A stretch of 64,000 nt of DNA. Source: Bergeyella_A cardium (GTDB lineage Bacteria > Bacteroidota > Bacteroidia > Flavobacteriales > Weeksellaceae). Shown here piece after piece: positions 44,876 to 52,514 of the stretch. The notes below the pieces were generated by a model that saw only the letters and a list, made by a program, of their open reading frames with translations, ran no database searches and was not told the origin of the DNA. The stretch is taken from assembly GCF_030012605.2 (NCBI RefSeq), contig NZ_CP114055.2. One strand, 5' to 3'. The stretch's first letter is position 1, and each line of letters begins with the position of its first letter. The translations under genes were made by a program, and so were the position numbers.

Positions 44876-44989
44876 ATGGCTGGAACTATACATATGGAGT
44901 TCTATTTTCAGAGGATGAAATCCCTCCGAGTAGCTTCTTTTATTCCTAAAAATATAGAGATAGATATAAGAGATTTAGTGAGTACTTAG
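44876..44989 (+). CDS. Possible small leader ORF (37 aa)
   Basis: MAGTIHMEFYFQRMKSLR followed by 19 further residues. The stop TAG (44987-44989) overlaps the first base pairs of the hairpin at 44988-45015. An alternative 31-codon frame starts at 44854 (MQKNIRSYGW). No homology is recognised, and either may be untranslated. Confidence 0.25.
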   Translation: MAGTIHMEFYFQRMKSLRVASFIPKNIEIDIRDLVST

Positions 44990-45028
44990 GCTTTCTTGCA
45001 TATGCAAGTGAGCCTAATTGCTTTTTGC
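44988..45028 (+). terminator. Hairpin with T-rich tail in the HU-like leader (possible attenuator)
   Basis: AGGCT (44988-44992) and AGCCT (45011-45015) enclose CTTGCA/TGCAAG (44995-45000, 45003-45008). AATTGCTTTTTG follows. It lies 40 nt before the HU-like ATG, within the same predicted transcript. Confidence 0.55.
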
Positions 45029-45067
45029 AGGGTAAGTATTAAGTTAAACCATTTAAATTATATTATT

Positions 45068-45448
45068 ATGAAGTTTAAAATCATTAAAAAGGGAAAACCC
45101 GGAGTAGTGGGTGGCGGAGAAAAAAAGTATTACGCTTCCCCAGTGTATTCAGGTGAGTTAGATTTGGATGAGCTCACAGCAAGAATAGAGAAAATCTCTA
45201 CAGTAAGTGGTGCTGATGTACGCGCAGTGCTTTACTCGATGGTAGATGTAATTTCTCTTGAACTTTCAGAGGGTAAAATCGTAAGAATGGGAGATTTAGG
45301 TTCTCTGCGACTGAGTTTTAGCAGCGAAGGTAAGAAAGAGGAAAAGGAAGTAAACGCATCTTGTATTAAAGCATTGAATTTCATCTTTACTGCAGGAGCA
45401 AGACTCAAAAAGTTGATGAACGATACAAAGTTTGAGAAGAAAATCTAA
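45068..45448 (+). CDS. HU-like DNA-binding protein (Bacteroidota-type histone-like family)
   Basis: 126 aa, from the ATG at 45068. Upstream codons in frame lack the family N-terminus. MKFKIIKKGKPGV at the start and the HU fold (LDELTARIEKISTVSGADVRAVLY helices, then the VRMGDLGSLRLSFSS beta arm, read in parts) match the HU-related family peculiar to Bacteroidota, longer than canonical HU (90 aa) by an N-terminal beta segment. Such proteins bend and compact DNA. The gene has a long structured leader and tandem hairpins downstream. Confidence 0.88.
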   Translation: MKFKIIKKGKPGVVGGGEKKYYASPVYSGELDLDELTARIEKISTVSGADVRAVLYSMVDVISLELSEGKIVRMGDLGSLRLSFSSEGKKEEKEVNASCIKALNFIFTAGARLKKLMNDTKFEKKI

Positions 45449-45475
45449 CATTTTTAAAACATTCTTTGACCACAA

Positions 45476-45502
45476 AATAAACGCCCTTTAGAGGTGTTTA
45501 TT
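45476..45502 (+). repeat. Hairpin downstream of the HU-like gene
   Basis: AATAAACGCC (45476-45485) pairs with GGTGTTTATT (45493-45502) over ten base pairs with one G-U pair, loop CTTTAGA, weak T tail. Confidence 0.7.
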
Positions 45503-45510
45503 TAAAGAAA

Positions 45511-45537
45511 AAGGCGGAACAGTTCCGTCTTTTTTTA
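45511..45537 (+). terminator. Intrinsic terminator of the HU-like gene
   Basis: AAGGCGGAA (45511-45519), loop CAG, TTCCGTCTT (45523-45531), then T to 45537. Confidence 0.85.
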
Positions 45538-45647
45538 TTGAAGAGCTTTCTCAATAGAAATCTATGAACTTTATTAAGAAAAATTTTTACTGTGTTAAGG
45601 CATTTTCTATATCTGGAAGTAGAAAAATCTATAATTGAATTCTTTTT

Positions 45648-45735
45648 ATTTCGTACTGATGAAAAAGAAATTTCATAGTGATGAAAATATAATTTCGTAC
45701 TGATGAAAATATAATTTCGTAGTGATGAAATTCTC
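45648..45735. repeat. Four 22-bp tandem repeats, each a hairpin
   Basis: Units start at 45648, 45670, 45692 and 45714. Each contains TTTC(G/A)TA(C/G)TGATGAAA. TTTCAT-AGTG-ATGAAA is a perfect 6-bp stem and the TTTCGT version keeps it with a G-U pair. The loop base alternates C, G, C, G along the array. Confidence 0.9.
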
Positions 45736-45773
45736 AGTATTTAGTATTGAGGGCTAATTTGCTTATTATGAGA

Positions 45774-45812
45774 GCCTCACCGGCTACGGTGTGTCTTACT
45801 GGTGATGGTGCT
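45774..45812. repeat. Dispersed intergenic repeat, copy 3
   Basis: CACCG-GCTA-CGGTG hairpin (45778-45791) followed by CTTACTGGTGATGGTGCT. The stem differs from copy 5 (CGCCG/CGGCG) by a compensating pair change. Confidence 0.65.
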
Positions 45813-45822
45813 ATAAGGGTGG

Positions 45823-45851
45823 TTGGCTTTGAATTAAAAATTCTATTTTTG
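45823..45851 (+). promoter_or_regulatory. Promoter of aguB-aguA
   Basis: TTG (45823-45825), 18 nt, TATTTTTG (45844-45851). Predicted start near 45858, 12 nt before the aguB ATG. Confidence 0.7.
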
Positions 45852-45869
45852 CAGCTCAAAAAATAGATT

Positions 45870-46745
45870 ATGTCAGCAGTAAAAATAGGAACAGTACAGA
45901 TGTCTTGCGTAAAGGATAAGCAGGAAAACCTGAATAAAGCCATAGAAAAAGTGAGGGAAGCGGCAGCGAGAGGTGCTCAGATTGTTTGTCTTCAAGAGTT
46001 ATTTACTTCACTATACTTCTGTGATGTGGAAGATTATGACAATTTTGACCTTGCGGAATCTATACCTGGACCTTCCACAGATGCACTTTCTGCAGTAGCA
46101 AAGGAGCTGGGGGTGGTAATTATCGCTTCGCTTTTTGAGAAAAGGGCTGAGGGGCTTTACCATAATACTACGGCTATCCTCGATGCAGATGGTTCATACC
46201 TTGGGAAATATCGCAAAATGCATATACCTGATGACCCTGCTTATTACGAGAAATTTTACTTTACACCAGGTGATATGGGTTATAAAGTCTTTAAAACTCA
46301 ATTCGGTAGGGTAGGAGTACTTATTTGCTGGGACCAGTGGTATCCCGAAGCATCTAGGATTACAGCATTGATGGGAGCAGATATTCTTTTCTATCCTACG
46401 GCTATCGGCTGGGCTACAGATCAGGATGAAGAGACCAATAGAGACCAGTATAATGCGTGGCAGATTATTCAGCGTTCGCATTCGGTAGCGAATGGTTTGC
46501 CTGTAGTTTCCGTAAACCGAGTGGGTTATGAGCAGGATGGAGCAATGAAATTCTGGGGAGGAAGTTTTGTAACCAATGCACAGGGCAAGCTCCTTTATCT
46601 TGCTTCCCACAATGAGGAAGAGGTAGCTGTAACCGAAGTAGAACTCGGGCAAACCGATTATATGAGAAGGCATTGGCCATTCCTTAGAGACAGAAGAATA
46701 GATAGCTATCAACCTATTCTTAAAAGATTTATAGACGAAGATTAA
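45870..46745 (+). CDS. aguB: N-carbamoylputrescine amidase
   Basis: 291 aa, usual length. A nitrilase-superfamily enzyme that hydrolyses N-carbamoylputrescine to putrescine. Catalytic triad E43 (LQELF), K116 (YRKMHIP) and C153 (LICWDQWYPE). The DPAYYEKFYFTPGD segment after the lysine is characteristic of the AguB branch. The partner enzyme AguA follows 18 nt downstream, confirming the agmatine route to putrescine. Confidence 0.95.
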   Translation: MSAVKIGTVQMSCVKDKQENLNKAIEKVREAAARGAQIVCLQELFTSLYFCDVEDYDNFDLAESIPGPSTDALSAVAKELGVVIIASLFEKRAEGLYHNTTAILDADGSYLGKYRKMHIPDDPAYYEKFYFTPGDMGYKVFKTQFGRVGVLICWDQWYPEASRITALMGADILFYPTAIGWATDQDEETNRDQYNAWQIIQRSHSVANGLPVVSVNRVGYEQDGAMKFWGGSFVTNAQGKLLYLASHNEEEVAVTEVELGQTDYMRRHWPFLRDRRIDSYQPILKRFIDED

Positions 46746-46763
46746 TCCCTACTCGATAAAGAA

Positions 46764-47822
46764 ATGAATACTCAGGTAGATACTACAAAAACCCCGAAAT
46801 CTCAAGGTTATTTCTTCCCTGCCGAATGGGAAGAGCACGAGGCAACTTGGCTCAGCTGGCCACATAAAGAGGAATCTTGGCCAGGTAAAATTGATACCAT
46901 TTATCCCGCTTATTGTGAGTTTATAAAGGTGCTTTCCGAAAACGAATTCGTAAGAATAAATGTAGCCGATGAGGAGATGCATAAATCCGCAATGGATGCT
47001 ATAATGCAGGCAGGAGCAAATTTGGAAAATATTGAAATCTATATACATCCAACTAATGATGCTTGGTGTAGAGACCACGGCCCTGCTTTTCTCATCAACA
47101 AAGAAACAGAGACTAAGGTGATTGTAGATTGGGACTATAATGCATGGGGAGGAAAGTATCCACCTTTTGATTTGGATGATGATATTCCTACCAAAGTAGG
47201 AGAGGAGCTAAACCTGCCTGTCTTCTATCCTAAGATTATAATGGAGGGAGGTTCAGTAGATTTCAATGGTAAGGGTACAGTGCTCACTTCTAAATCCTGC
47301 CTTTTAAATCCTAATAGAAATCCATATCTTAATCAGGAGCAGATAGAGCAATATCTAAAAGATTATTACGGGGTAGAGCAGGTTCTATGGGTAGATGATG
47401 GTATTATAGGCGATGATACCGATGGGCATATAGATGATACCATACGATTTGTAAATGAGAATACAGTGCTTGCCGTAGTAGAGGATAATCCAGAGGATGA
47501 GAATTATGAAATACTTCAGCACAACCTCAGGCAGCTTAGAGAGATGCATTTATTAGATGGCACGCCGCTCAATATTATAGAACTTCCAATGCCAGACCCT
47601 GTTTATTGGGAAGAGCAGAGACTCCCAGCCTCTTATGCCAATTTCTATATTGCTAATAAAACCGTGATTGTGCCTACTTACAGATGCAATAAAGATGCTG
47701 TAGCATTAGAGATTATCCAGCAGTGCTTCCCAGATAGAAAGGTAGTAGGGATAGATTCCACCGAGATTATTTGGGGGCTTGGCAGTTTCCATTGCCTCAG
47801 CCAGCAGGAACCTTTGGTGTGA
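46764..47822 (+). CDS. aguA: Agmatine deiminase
   Basis: 352 aa. It converts agmatine to N-carbamoylputrescine and ammonia. The N-terminus PAEWEEHEATWLSWPH and NDAWCRDHGP are family signatures, EGGSVDFNGKGT follows, and the catalytic cysteine is C344 in GLGSFHCLSQQ at the C-terminus. Operon with aguB. Speculatively, the inward-folded CCCGA...TCGGG pairing downstream (about 47860-47902) could end transcription. Confidence 0.95.
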   Translation: MNTQVDTTKTPKSQGYFFPAEWEEHEATWLSWPHKEESWPGKIDTIYPAYCEFIKVLSENEFVRINVADEEMHKSAMDAIMQAGANLENIEIYIHPTNDAWCRDHGPAFLINKETETKVIVDWDYNAWGGKYPPFDLDDDIPTKVGEELNLPVFYPKIIMEGGSVDFNGKGTVLTSKSCLLNPNRNPYLNQEQIEQYLKDYYGVEQVLWVDDGIIGDDTDGHIDDTIRFVNENTVLAVVEDNPEDENYEILQHNLRQLREMHLLDGTPLNIIELPMPDPVYWEEQRLPASYANFYIANKTVIVPTYRCNKDAVALEIIQQCFPDRKVVGIDSTEIIWGLGSFHCLSQQEPLV

Positions 47823-47921
47823 TATTAAACCTTTAAATAGAGGAACCTTAATCATAAGAAGTCCCGATAGAGAAATGATTATTTAATTATCTTTGTCGGG
47901 CTTTTAATTTTTTATTAGAGA

Positions 47922-48494
47922 ATGAAGAAAATTTTAGCGAAACTTATCCTTAAATTGATCGGCTGGAAAATTGTGCTGGATGGCGATGAAGATAGCCTTA
48001 ATCGGTGTATATTAGTGGTAGCCCCTCATACCCACAACTCGGAATATATACTGGGAAACTTGGCGTATTGGGTACTCGGAAAGCCTCTTAAAATCATTAT
48101 AAAAGATGCACATACTAAAGCGTGGTATGGCTTTGTGGTAAAAGCTCTTGGGGGGATAGGCATAGATAGAAGCCAGAGAAATGATCTGGTTAATTTTGTG
48201 GCTCGTGAATTTGAGAAGGAGGACTTTAGCCTCGTCATTACCCCAGAGGGTACGCGCAGCAGAGTAGAGAAATGGAGGAAAGGTTTCTACTATATGGCAA
48301 TTACAGCAAAAGTGCCGATAGTTCTCGCTGTAGGCGATTTCAAAACCAAAACAATGCGATTGGGCTATAAAATCTCTTACGAAAGACTCATCCATATGAA
48401 ATATGAAGAGATGCTGAAGGAGATTTCTGATTATATAAAAAAGCACAATGTAGTAGCAAAAGTCCCTGAAAACTGGAACCCTGATATTCAATAA
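47922..48494 (+). CDS. PlsC-family acyltransferase with H-x4-E active-site variant
   Basis: 190 aa. It resembles 1-acylglycerol-3-phosphate acyltransferases: motif I APHTHNSE (H36, E41), PEGTRS motif III at 106-111. In most PlsC enzymes motif I is H-x4-D. Here the acidic residue reads Glu. The DRSQRNDLVNF segment lies between them. There is no obvious membrane helix except a hydrophobic start (residues 1-15). Probably a small lipid acyltransferase. A -7 box (TATCTTTG, 47888-47895) lies upstream. The SAM hydrolase follows after 6 nt. Confidence 0.75.
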   Translation: MKKILAKLILKLIGWKIVLDGDEDSLNRCILVVAPHTHNSEYILGNLAYWVLGKPLKIIIKDAHTKAWYGFVVKALGGIGIDRSQRNDLVNFVAREFEKEDFSLVITPEGTRSRVEKWRKGFYYMAITAKVPIVLAVGDFKTKTMRLGYKISYERLIHMKYEEMLKEISDYIKKHNVVAKVPENWNPDIQ

Positions 48495-48500
48495 TACAAT

Positions 48501-49328
48501 ATGGCGGTAATAACCCTTACTTCCGATTATGGTTTGGTAGATTACAGAGTGGCAGCTATAAAAGGTGCTATTGCCTCTTTGAATGAAAGTGTGAGAGTAA
48601 TAGACATTACCCACGACATACAGGCATACGATCTGAAGCAAGCCGCCTATATCGTGAGAGATGCTTATAAGTACTTTCCCAAAGGCTCTGTACATATTAT
48701 TTCGGTGGATAGCTTTTACAGAAAGGAAGTCAAAAGCCTCGTCTATAAAGTAGATGGGCATTATTTCATATCGGCAGATAATGGCATTCTCAGCCTTGTA
48801 TTTCCAGATATAAACCCAGAGGGCATTTATGAAATCACCTTTAATAACAGGTTTGATGATGTAGTGAATCTCCTCTCGGTAGATGTCTTTGCTCCCATCG
48901 CAGTACATCTGTGCAGTGGAGGGCTTCCAGAGGTTATCGGCAGGAGTTTCAGCAATCCGAAAGAGCTCAAACTTCCGATACCTACCTACAAAACTCAGGA
49001 GAAAATGATTATAGGTGAAGTTATTTATATAGATAATTTCGGGAATGTGGTTACCAATATATCCAAAGATTTGTTTATGCGAACCAAAGCAGGGTTTTCA
49101 GATTTCAAAATTAAATTCAGAACGCTTTCTCTATCTAAAATCTACAATTATTACACGGAGTTTATCACCAATTGGGAAGAGGAACAAGATGGTGTAGGTA
49201 AAGCTGTGGCGGTATTCAATAACAGAGAATTACTGGAAATCACCATTTATAAAGGGATGAAAACCAACGGTGCGCAGAGTCTTCTCGGGCTTAGCGTAGG
49301 CGAGCGGGTTTATATAGAATACTGCTGA
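48501..49328 (+). CDS. SAM hydroxide adenosyltransferase (DUF62 / SAM hydrolase)
   Basis: 275 aa. N-terminus MAVITLTSDYGLVDYRVAAIKG (read in parts) with the conserved Asp of the DUF62 family, VDITHDIQAYDLKQAAYIV, and a YFISADNGILSLVF segment. The C-terminal beta domain carries a VIYIDNFGNVVTNIS motif. DUF62 proteins hydrolyse S-adenosylmethionine to adenosine and methionine with hydroxide instead of halide. Physiological role uncertain. Co-transcribed with the PlsC-like gene. Confidence 0.9.
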   Translation: MAVITLTSDYGLVDYRVAAIKGAIASLNESVRVIDITHDIQAYDLKQAAYIVRDAYKYFPKGSVHIISVDSFYRKEVKSLVYKVDGHYFISADNGILSLVFPDINPEGIYEITFNNRFDDVVNLLSVDVFAPIAVHLCSGGLPEVIGRSFSNPKELKLPIPTYKTQEKMIIGEVIYIDNFGNVVTNISKDLFMRTKAGFSDFKIKFRTLSLSKIYNYYTEFITNWEEEQDGVGKAVAVFNNRELLEITIYKGMKTNGAQSLLGLSVGERVYIEYC

Positions 49329-49340
49329 TGACAAAGCAAA

Positions 49341-49370
49341 ACACCCTCATCTATGATAAGGGTGTTTGGT
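49341..49370 (+). terminator. Probable terminator
   Basis: ACACCCT (49341-49347) pairs with AGGGTGT (49359-49365). The T tract is weak. Confidence 0.5.
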
Positions 49371-49399
49371 GTTAACTAAATAAATATATATGAAAAACT

Positions 49400-50002
49400 C
49401 TACTTTCCTAATATCCTTTTGGCACTATCAGATGCTGCAATCAGCCCTCCTGCCATCATAATAATATCTTTCAGTACGAGCCTGCCTGCCCCTGAAAGGT
49501 AAGGGAAGCCGTAGTTGGGTGTAGGCAGGTCTCCTCCAAGGTTGGGTACATAGACTTCTGGTGTAGTGATGAGGAAAGAAAGGGTAACGATTGCCATTCC
49601 GAAAGTGAGCAGTCCGCCCCAGAACCCTACCTTTGGAAACCATATCCCAAGCAATACCAGAATACCGATGCTACAAATCATTGTTCCCAATCCGTAAGAG
49701 AATACATAAGTACCGTTTTCTTTGTGCCATTCTATATTGGCTTTTACCATTTTCCCTTCTGGGTTTTTGTGCAGTGTATATTCAGGGACAGATTTTCCTT
49801 CGTCATTCACTGCCATTTTCCCTGTATTGTGATAGAAAAAGCTCATAAAAGGGCTATTCGTTACAAAGGGTACAATGCCATCTGCCTCGTATTGGAAGGC
49901 TTTAAGCCCACCGATCCAAGCCATTACTATAAATATTGCAACTCTGATAAAGTTGATAAAGTTCCTCTGTCCTGAGGCTACAAATTCTAAAAGATTTTTC
50001 AT
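49400..50002 (-). CDS. DUF417 family membrane protein (YkgB-like)
   Basis: 200 aa with about four membrane helices. MAWIGGLKAFQYEADGIVPFV is the typical DUF417 start (read in parts), and an inserted charged loop (HNTGKMAVNDEGKSVPEY) precedes the second helix. LITTPEVYVPNLGGDLPTPNYGFPYLSG is the conserved loop. In E. coli the homologue RclC belongs to the reactive-chlorine response. Here an AraC regulator is adjacent but the two are separated by 85 bp with a TATTTTTG box (50032-50039, minus). Confidence 0.88.
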   Translation of the reverse strand: MKNLLEFVASGQRNFINFIRVAIFIVMAWIGGLKAFQYEADGIVPFVTNSPFMSFFYHNTGKMAVNDEGKSVPEYTLHKNPEGKMVKANIEWHKENGTYVFSYGLGTMICSIGILVLLGIWFPKVGFWGGLLTFGMAIVTLSFLITTPEVYVPNLGGDLPTPNYGFPYLSGAGRLVLKDIIMMAGGLIAASDSAKRILGK

Positions 50003-50087
50003 TGTATTGATAATTTTAATAAATGATGGTGCAAAAATAATCCACTCTTCAGTCTTAAAGAATGGATAAAAAATGATATTACATAGA

Positions 50088-50912
50088 CTATTTTGCCACT
50101 ATGGAGATGCCTACATCTTCTCGAAACTTCTTTGGGGAGACGCCTGTTTCTTTCTTAAAATACCTGCTGAAATAGAATTCATCTTCAAAGTGTAGCTCCA
50201 TAGCGATTTCCTTAATCGGCTTATAGGTAAGGTGCAGGAGTTTCTTTGCTTCAAGAACGATGCGCTCTTGAATGAGTTTAGAAGGGGACTTCCCGAAGTG
50301 TTTTTTTATCTTTTTTGAAAAGGTGTTGATAGACAAACCGAATTTCTCTGCATAGAAGCCCACCTCTCGCGTTTGCAAGTAGTGCTCTTCTAATATATTC
50401 TGGAAGTTGGTAATATTTTCAAAACTAAAATGCTCATCCAATGTTTCCGACTGCTGAAGCTGTTGTTTTTCCTTGCTACTGAGTGCTAAAATCAATTGTA
50501 GATAGGTTCTTACAATTGAAATATCATAATGATTTTGGAGGTCTATAAGGTTTTTCATCTTCTCGCAAATGCTGTTGATTTCCTCAAAAACCTCTTTATT
50601 TACACTGATAAAAGGCTGCTGATAGATATTATTAAAGAGTATTCCGTTGCAGGCTACCTCCTTTTTGTGATATTCTATGCAGTAGAAATCTCCGTGAAAT
50701 TGCAGTGCAGTAATCTCTTTTGCTGTTGTTTCCTTCCATTTTATCACTTGGTAGGGGGTGAGGAAAATTAAATTCCTGCCACTGCATTTGTATTCTGTAA
50801 AGTCTATACTGAAACTCGCCTCCCCCTGAAAGATGAAGATAAAATAATAGGGTGCATTCACTCCTTCGGAAAGCTCTTCTATACTCGGTTTATTGATAAT
50901 GATAGCGTTCAT
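50088..50912 (-). CDS. AraC-family transcriptional regulator
   Basis: 274 aa. An N-terminal cupin-like effector domain (about residues 1-140) and a C-terminal double helix-turn-helix (about 165-270) with LKKIKKHFGKSPSKLIQERIVLEAKKLL-type segments (read in parts) and YFSRYFKKETGVSPKKFR. Probable regulator of the adjacent DUF417 gene. In the 5' UTR (start near 50963 from TATATTTG at 50970-50977) there is a run of eight C on the plus strand (50949-50956), read as G8 in the mRNA. Confidence 0.9.
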   Translation of the reverse strand: MNAIIINKPSIEELSEGVNAPYYFIFIFQGEASFSIDFTEYKCSGRNLIFLTPYQVIKWKETTAKEITALQFHGDFYCIEYHKKEVACNGILFNNIYQQPFISVNKEVFEEINSICEKMKNLIDLQNHYDISIVRTYLQLILALSSKEKQQLQQSETLDEHFSFENITNFQNILEEHYLQTREVGFYAEKFGLSINTFSKKIKKHFGKSPSKLIQERIVLEAKKLLHLTYKPIKEIAMELHFEDEFYFSRYFKKETGVSPKKFREDVGISIVAK

Positions 50913-51374
50913 TTTTCAAGAATCTAAAATCTAAAATACGCTCTAATTCCCCCCCCTCCAATGAAGCTACAAATATATAAAATCATTAGTGAGCGGTAGG
51001 TAGTAAGCTTTTAGGCAGTAGTACAACTAATAAGCTCTTCTTTATGATAAAAAACGAATAATCTACTTATCATTAGCTCATAGTATGATATCATTTATTT
51101 ATATTAATTGGTTGACAATTTATATTTTCTTGCAATTCACCTTTTTATTTTGTAATTTTTTTTATTCTAAAAGAAATAATTTCTGAGTTTCCTTATTCTC
51201 CATAGGCTATGGTATAAGTGCTCCCCACGCAAGTGGGCTTCTTTACGAAAAGAAAAACACGCTCCACCAAGCCAGTAGCTAATTAAGATTGAGTGTATAT
51301 AGAAGGTTTATTCTCTAAAAGTAGAGGCGGTCTAAAAAAAATATTTATTTTTGGTCGTCTAAAAAACGATAAAG
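50913..51374. other. Intergenic region: araC promoter, homopolymer tract, dispersed repeat copy 4
   Basis: 462 bp between divergent genes. It holds the minus-strand TATATTTG box (50970-50977), a run of eight C (50949-50956), AT-rich sequence, dispersed repeat copy 4 (51199-51237) and the acyl-CoA dehydrogenase -7 box TATTTTTG (51346-51353). No gene seen. Confidence 0.7.
51199..51237. repeat. Dispersed intergenic repeat, copy 4
   Basis: CCATA-GGC-TATGG hairpin (51200-51212), then GTGCTCCCCACGCAAGTGGG with CCCAC (51224-51228) pairing GTGGG (51233-51237). Units appear in P-then-Q order. Confidence 0.65.
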
Positions 51375-52499
51375 ATGGATAATATTAGGATTATCGCCGA
51401 AACGGCAAGAGACTTCGCAGAGAAAAACATCAGACCGCATATAATGGAGTGGGATGAGGCTCAGACCTTTCCCGTAGAACTTTTTAAAGAGCTCGGGCAG
51501 ATGGGCTTTATGGGCATTATAGTCCCAGAAGAGTACGGCGGTTCTGGCTTGGGATACAATGAATATGTGGCGATTGTAGATGAGATTTCTCAGGTAGACC
51601 CCTCTATTGGGCTGTCGGTCGCGGCACATAATTCCCTTTGTACAAACCATATTTTTGAATTTGGAAATGAGGAACAGAAAAGGAAGTGGCTCCCTCAGCT
51701 CGCGTCTGGTAAAAGCATAGGTGCGTGGGGGCTTACCGAGCATAATTCGGGTTCGGATTCTGGAAGTATGAATACCACAGCTGTAAGAGATGGGGAGGAT
51801 TGGGTCATCAACGGGGCTAAAAACTTTATTACCCATGCCATCAGCGGTGATATAGCAGTTGTGATGACGCGAACGGGAGAAAAAGGCACGAGGAATAATG
51901 CCACTGCTTTCGTTTTGGAAAAAGGTATGCCCGGCTTTTCGTCTGGTAAAAAGGAAAACAAGCTCGGTATGCGTGCTTCCGAAACAGCTGAGCTTATATT
52001 TGATAATGTGCGAGTGCCAGATTCTCATAGGTTAGGAGCGGTAGGCGAAGGCTTTAAGCAGGCGATGAAAATCTTAGATGGTGGGCGTATTTCTATTGCT
52101 GCCCTCAGCTTAGGCATTGCGAAAGGAGCTTACAAAGCAGCCCTTAAATACTCCAAAGAGCGGGAGCAGTTTGGCCAGCCCATCAATAAATTTCAGGCGG
52201 TTAATTTTATGCTTGCGGATATGGCTACCGAAATCGATGCATCCGAATTGTTGATTTACCGCGCTGCCGAGATGAAAATGGCAAATAAAGTAATGACAAA
52301 AGAAGGAGCAATGGCTAAGTATTATGCTTCTGAAGCCTGTGTACGAATTGCCAATAATGCTGTACAAATCTTCGGTGGATACGGTTACAGCAAAGAGTTT
52401 CCAGTGGAGAAATTCTACAGAGATTCGAAGCTCTGTACCATTGGTGAAGGCACATCAGAAATCCAGAAATTAGTTATTGGAAGAGAAATTTCAAGGTAA
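51375..52499 (+). CDS. Acyl-CoA dehydrogenase, short-chain type
   Basis: 374 aa. FAD enzyme oxidising an acyl-CoA to the 2-enoyl-CoA. Typical segments: WGLTEHNSGSDSGSMNTTA, FITHAISGDIAVVM, GLGYNEYV, and FGGYGYSKEFPVEKFYRD. The catalytic glutamate lies in IGEGTSEIQ, placed as in butyryl/short-chain enzymes. A DGGRISIAALSLGIAKGA helix supports the short-chain branch. Alanine dehydrogenase begins 15 nt after its stop. Confidence 0.92.
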   Translation: MDNIRIIAETARDFAEKNIRPHIMEWDEAQTFPVELFKELGQMGFMGIIVPEEYGGSGLGYNEYVAIVDEISQVDPSIGLSVAAHNSLCTNHIFEFGNEEQKRKWLPQLASGKSIGAWGLTEHNSGSDSGSMNTTAVRDGEDWVINGAKNFITHAISGDIAVVMTRTGEKGTRNNATAFVLEKGMPGFSSGKKENKLGMRASETAELIFDNVRVPDSHRLGAVGEGFKQAMKILDGGRISIAALSLGIAKGAYKAALKYSKEREQFGQPINKFQAVNFMLADMATEIDASELLIYRAAEMKMANKVMTKEGAMAKYYASEACVRIANNAVQIFGGYGYSKEFPVEKFYRDSKLCTIGEGTSEIQKLVIGREISR

Positions 52500-52514
52500 A
52501 TAAAAATATACGAG

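Larger units (their letters stand above)
44759..45067. other. Leader region of the HU-like gene
   Basis: 309 bp. It holds a -7 box TATATTTG (44826-44833), two overlapping small frames (31 codons, 44854-44949; 37 codons, 44876-44989) and a strong hairpin (44988-45015) followed by a T-rich stretch, before the HU-like start at 45068. Confidence 0.65.
45449..45869. other. Intergenic region rich in repeats and hairpins
   Basis: 421 bp. In order: hairpin 45476-45502, terminator 45511-45537, four 22-bp tandem repeats (45648-45735), dispersed repeat copy 3 (45774-45812) and the aguB promoter (45823-45851). No gene seen. Confidence 0.8.

Noticed and set aside
45648..45735. CRISPR array
   Set aside because: Units are contiguous with no spacers and no cas genes are near.
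48012..48908. A 298-codon antisense frame across the PlsC-like and SAM-hydrolase genes
   Set aside because: Both sense genes have clear family motifs and tight spacing. The antisense product is Ile/Tyr/His-rich with no recognisable domain.
51345..52028. A 227-codon antisense frame inside the acyl-CoA dehydrogenase gene
   Set aside because: The sense frame matches a well known family end to end, and the antisense one lacks any motif.
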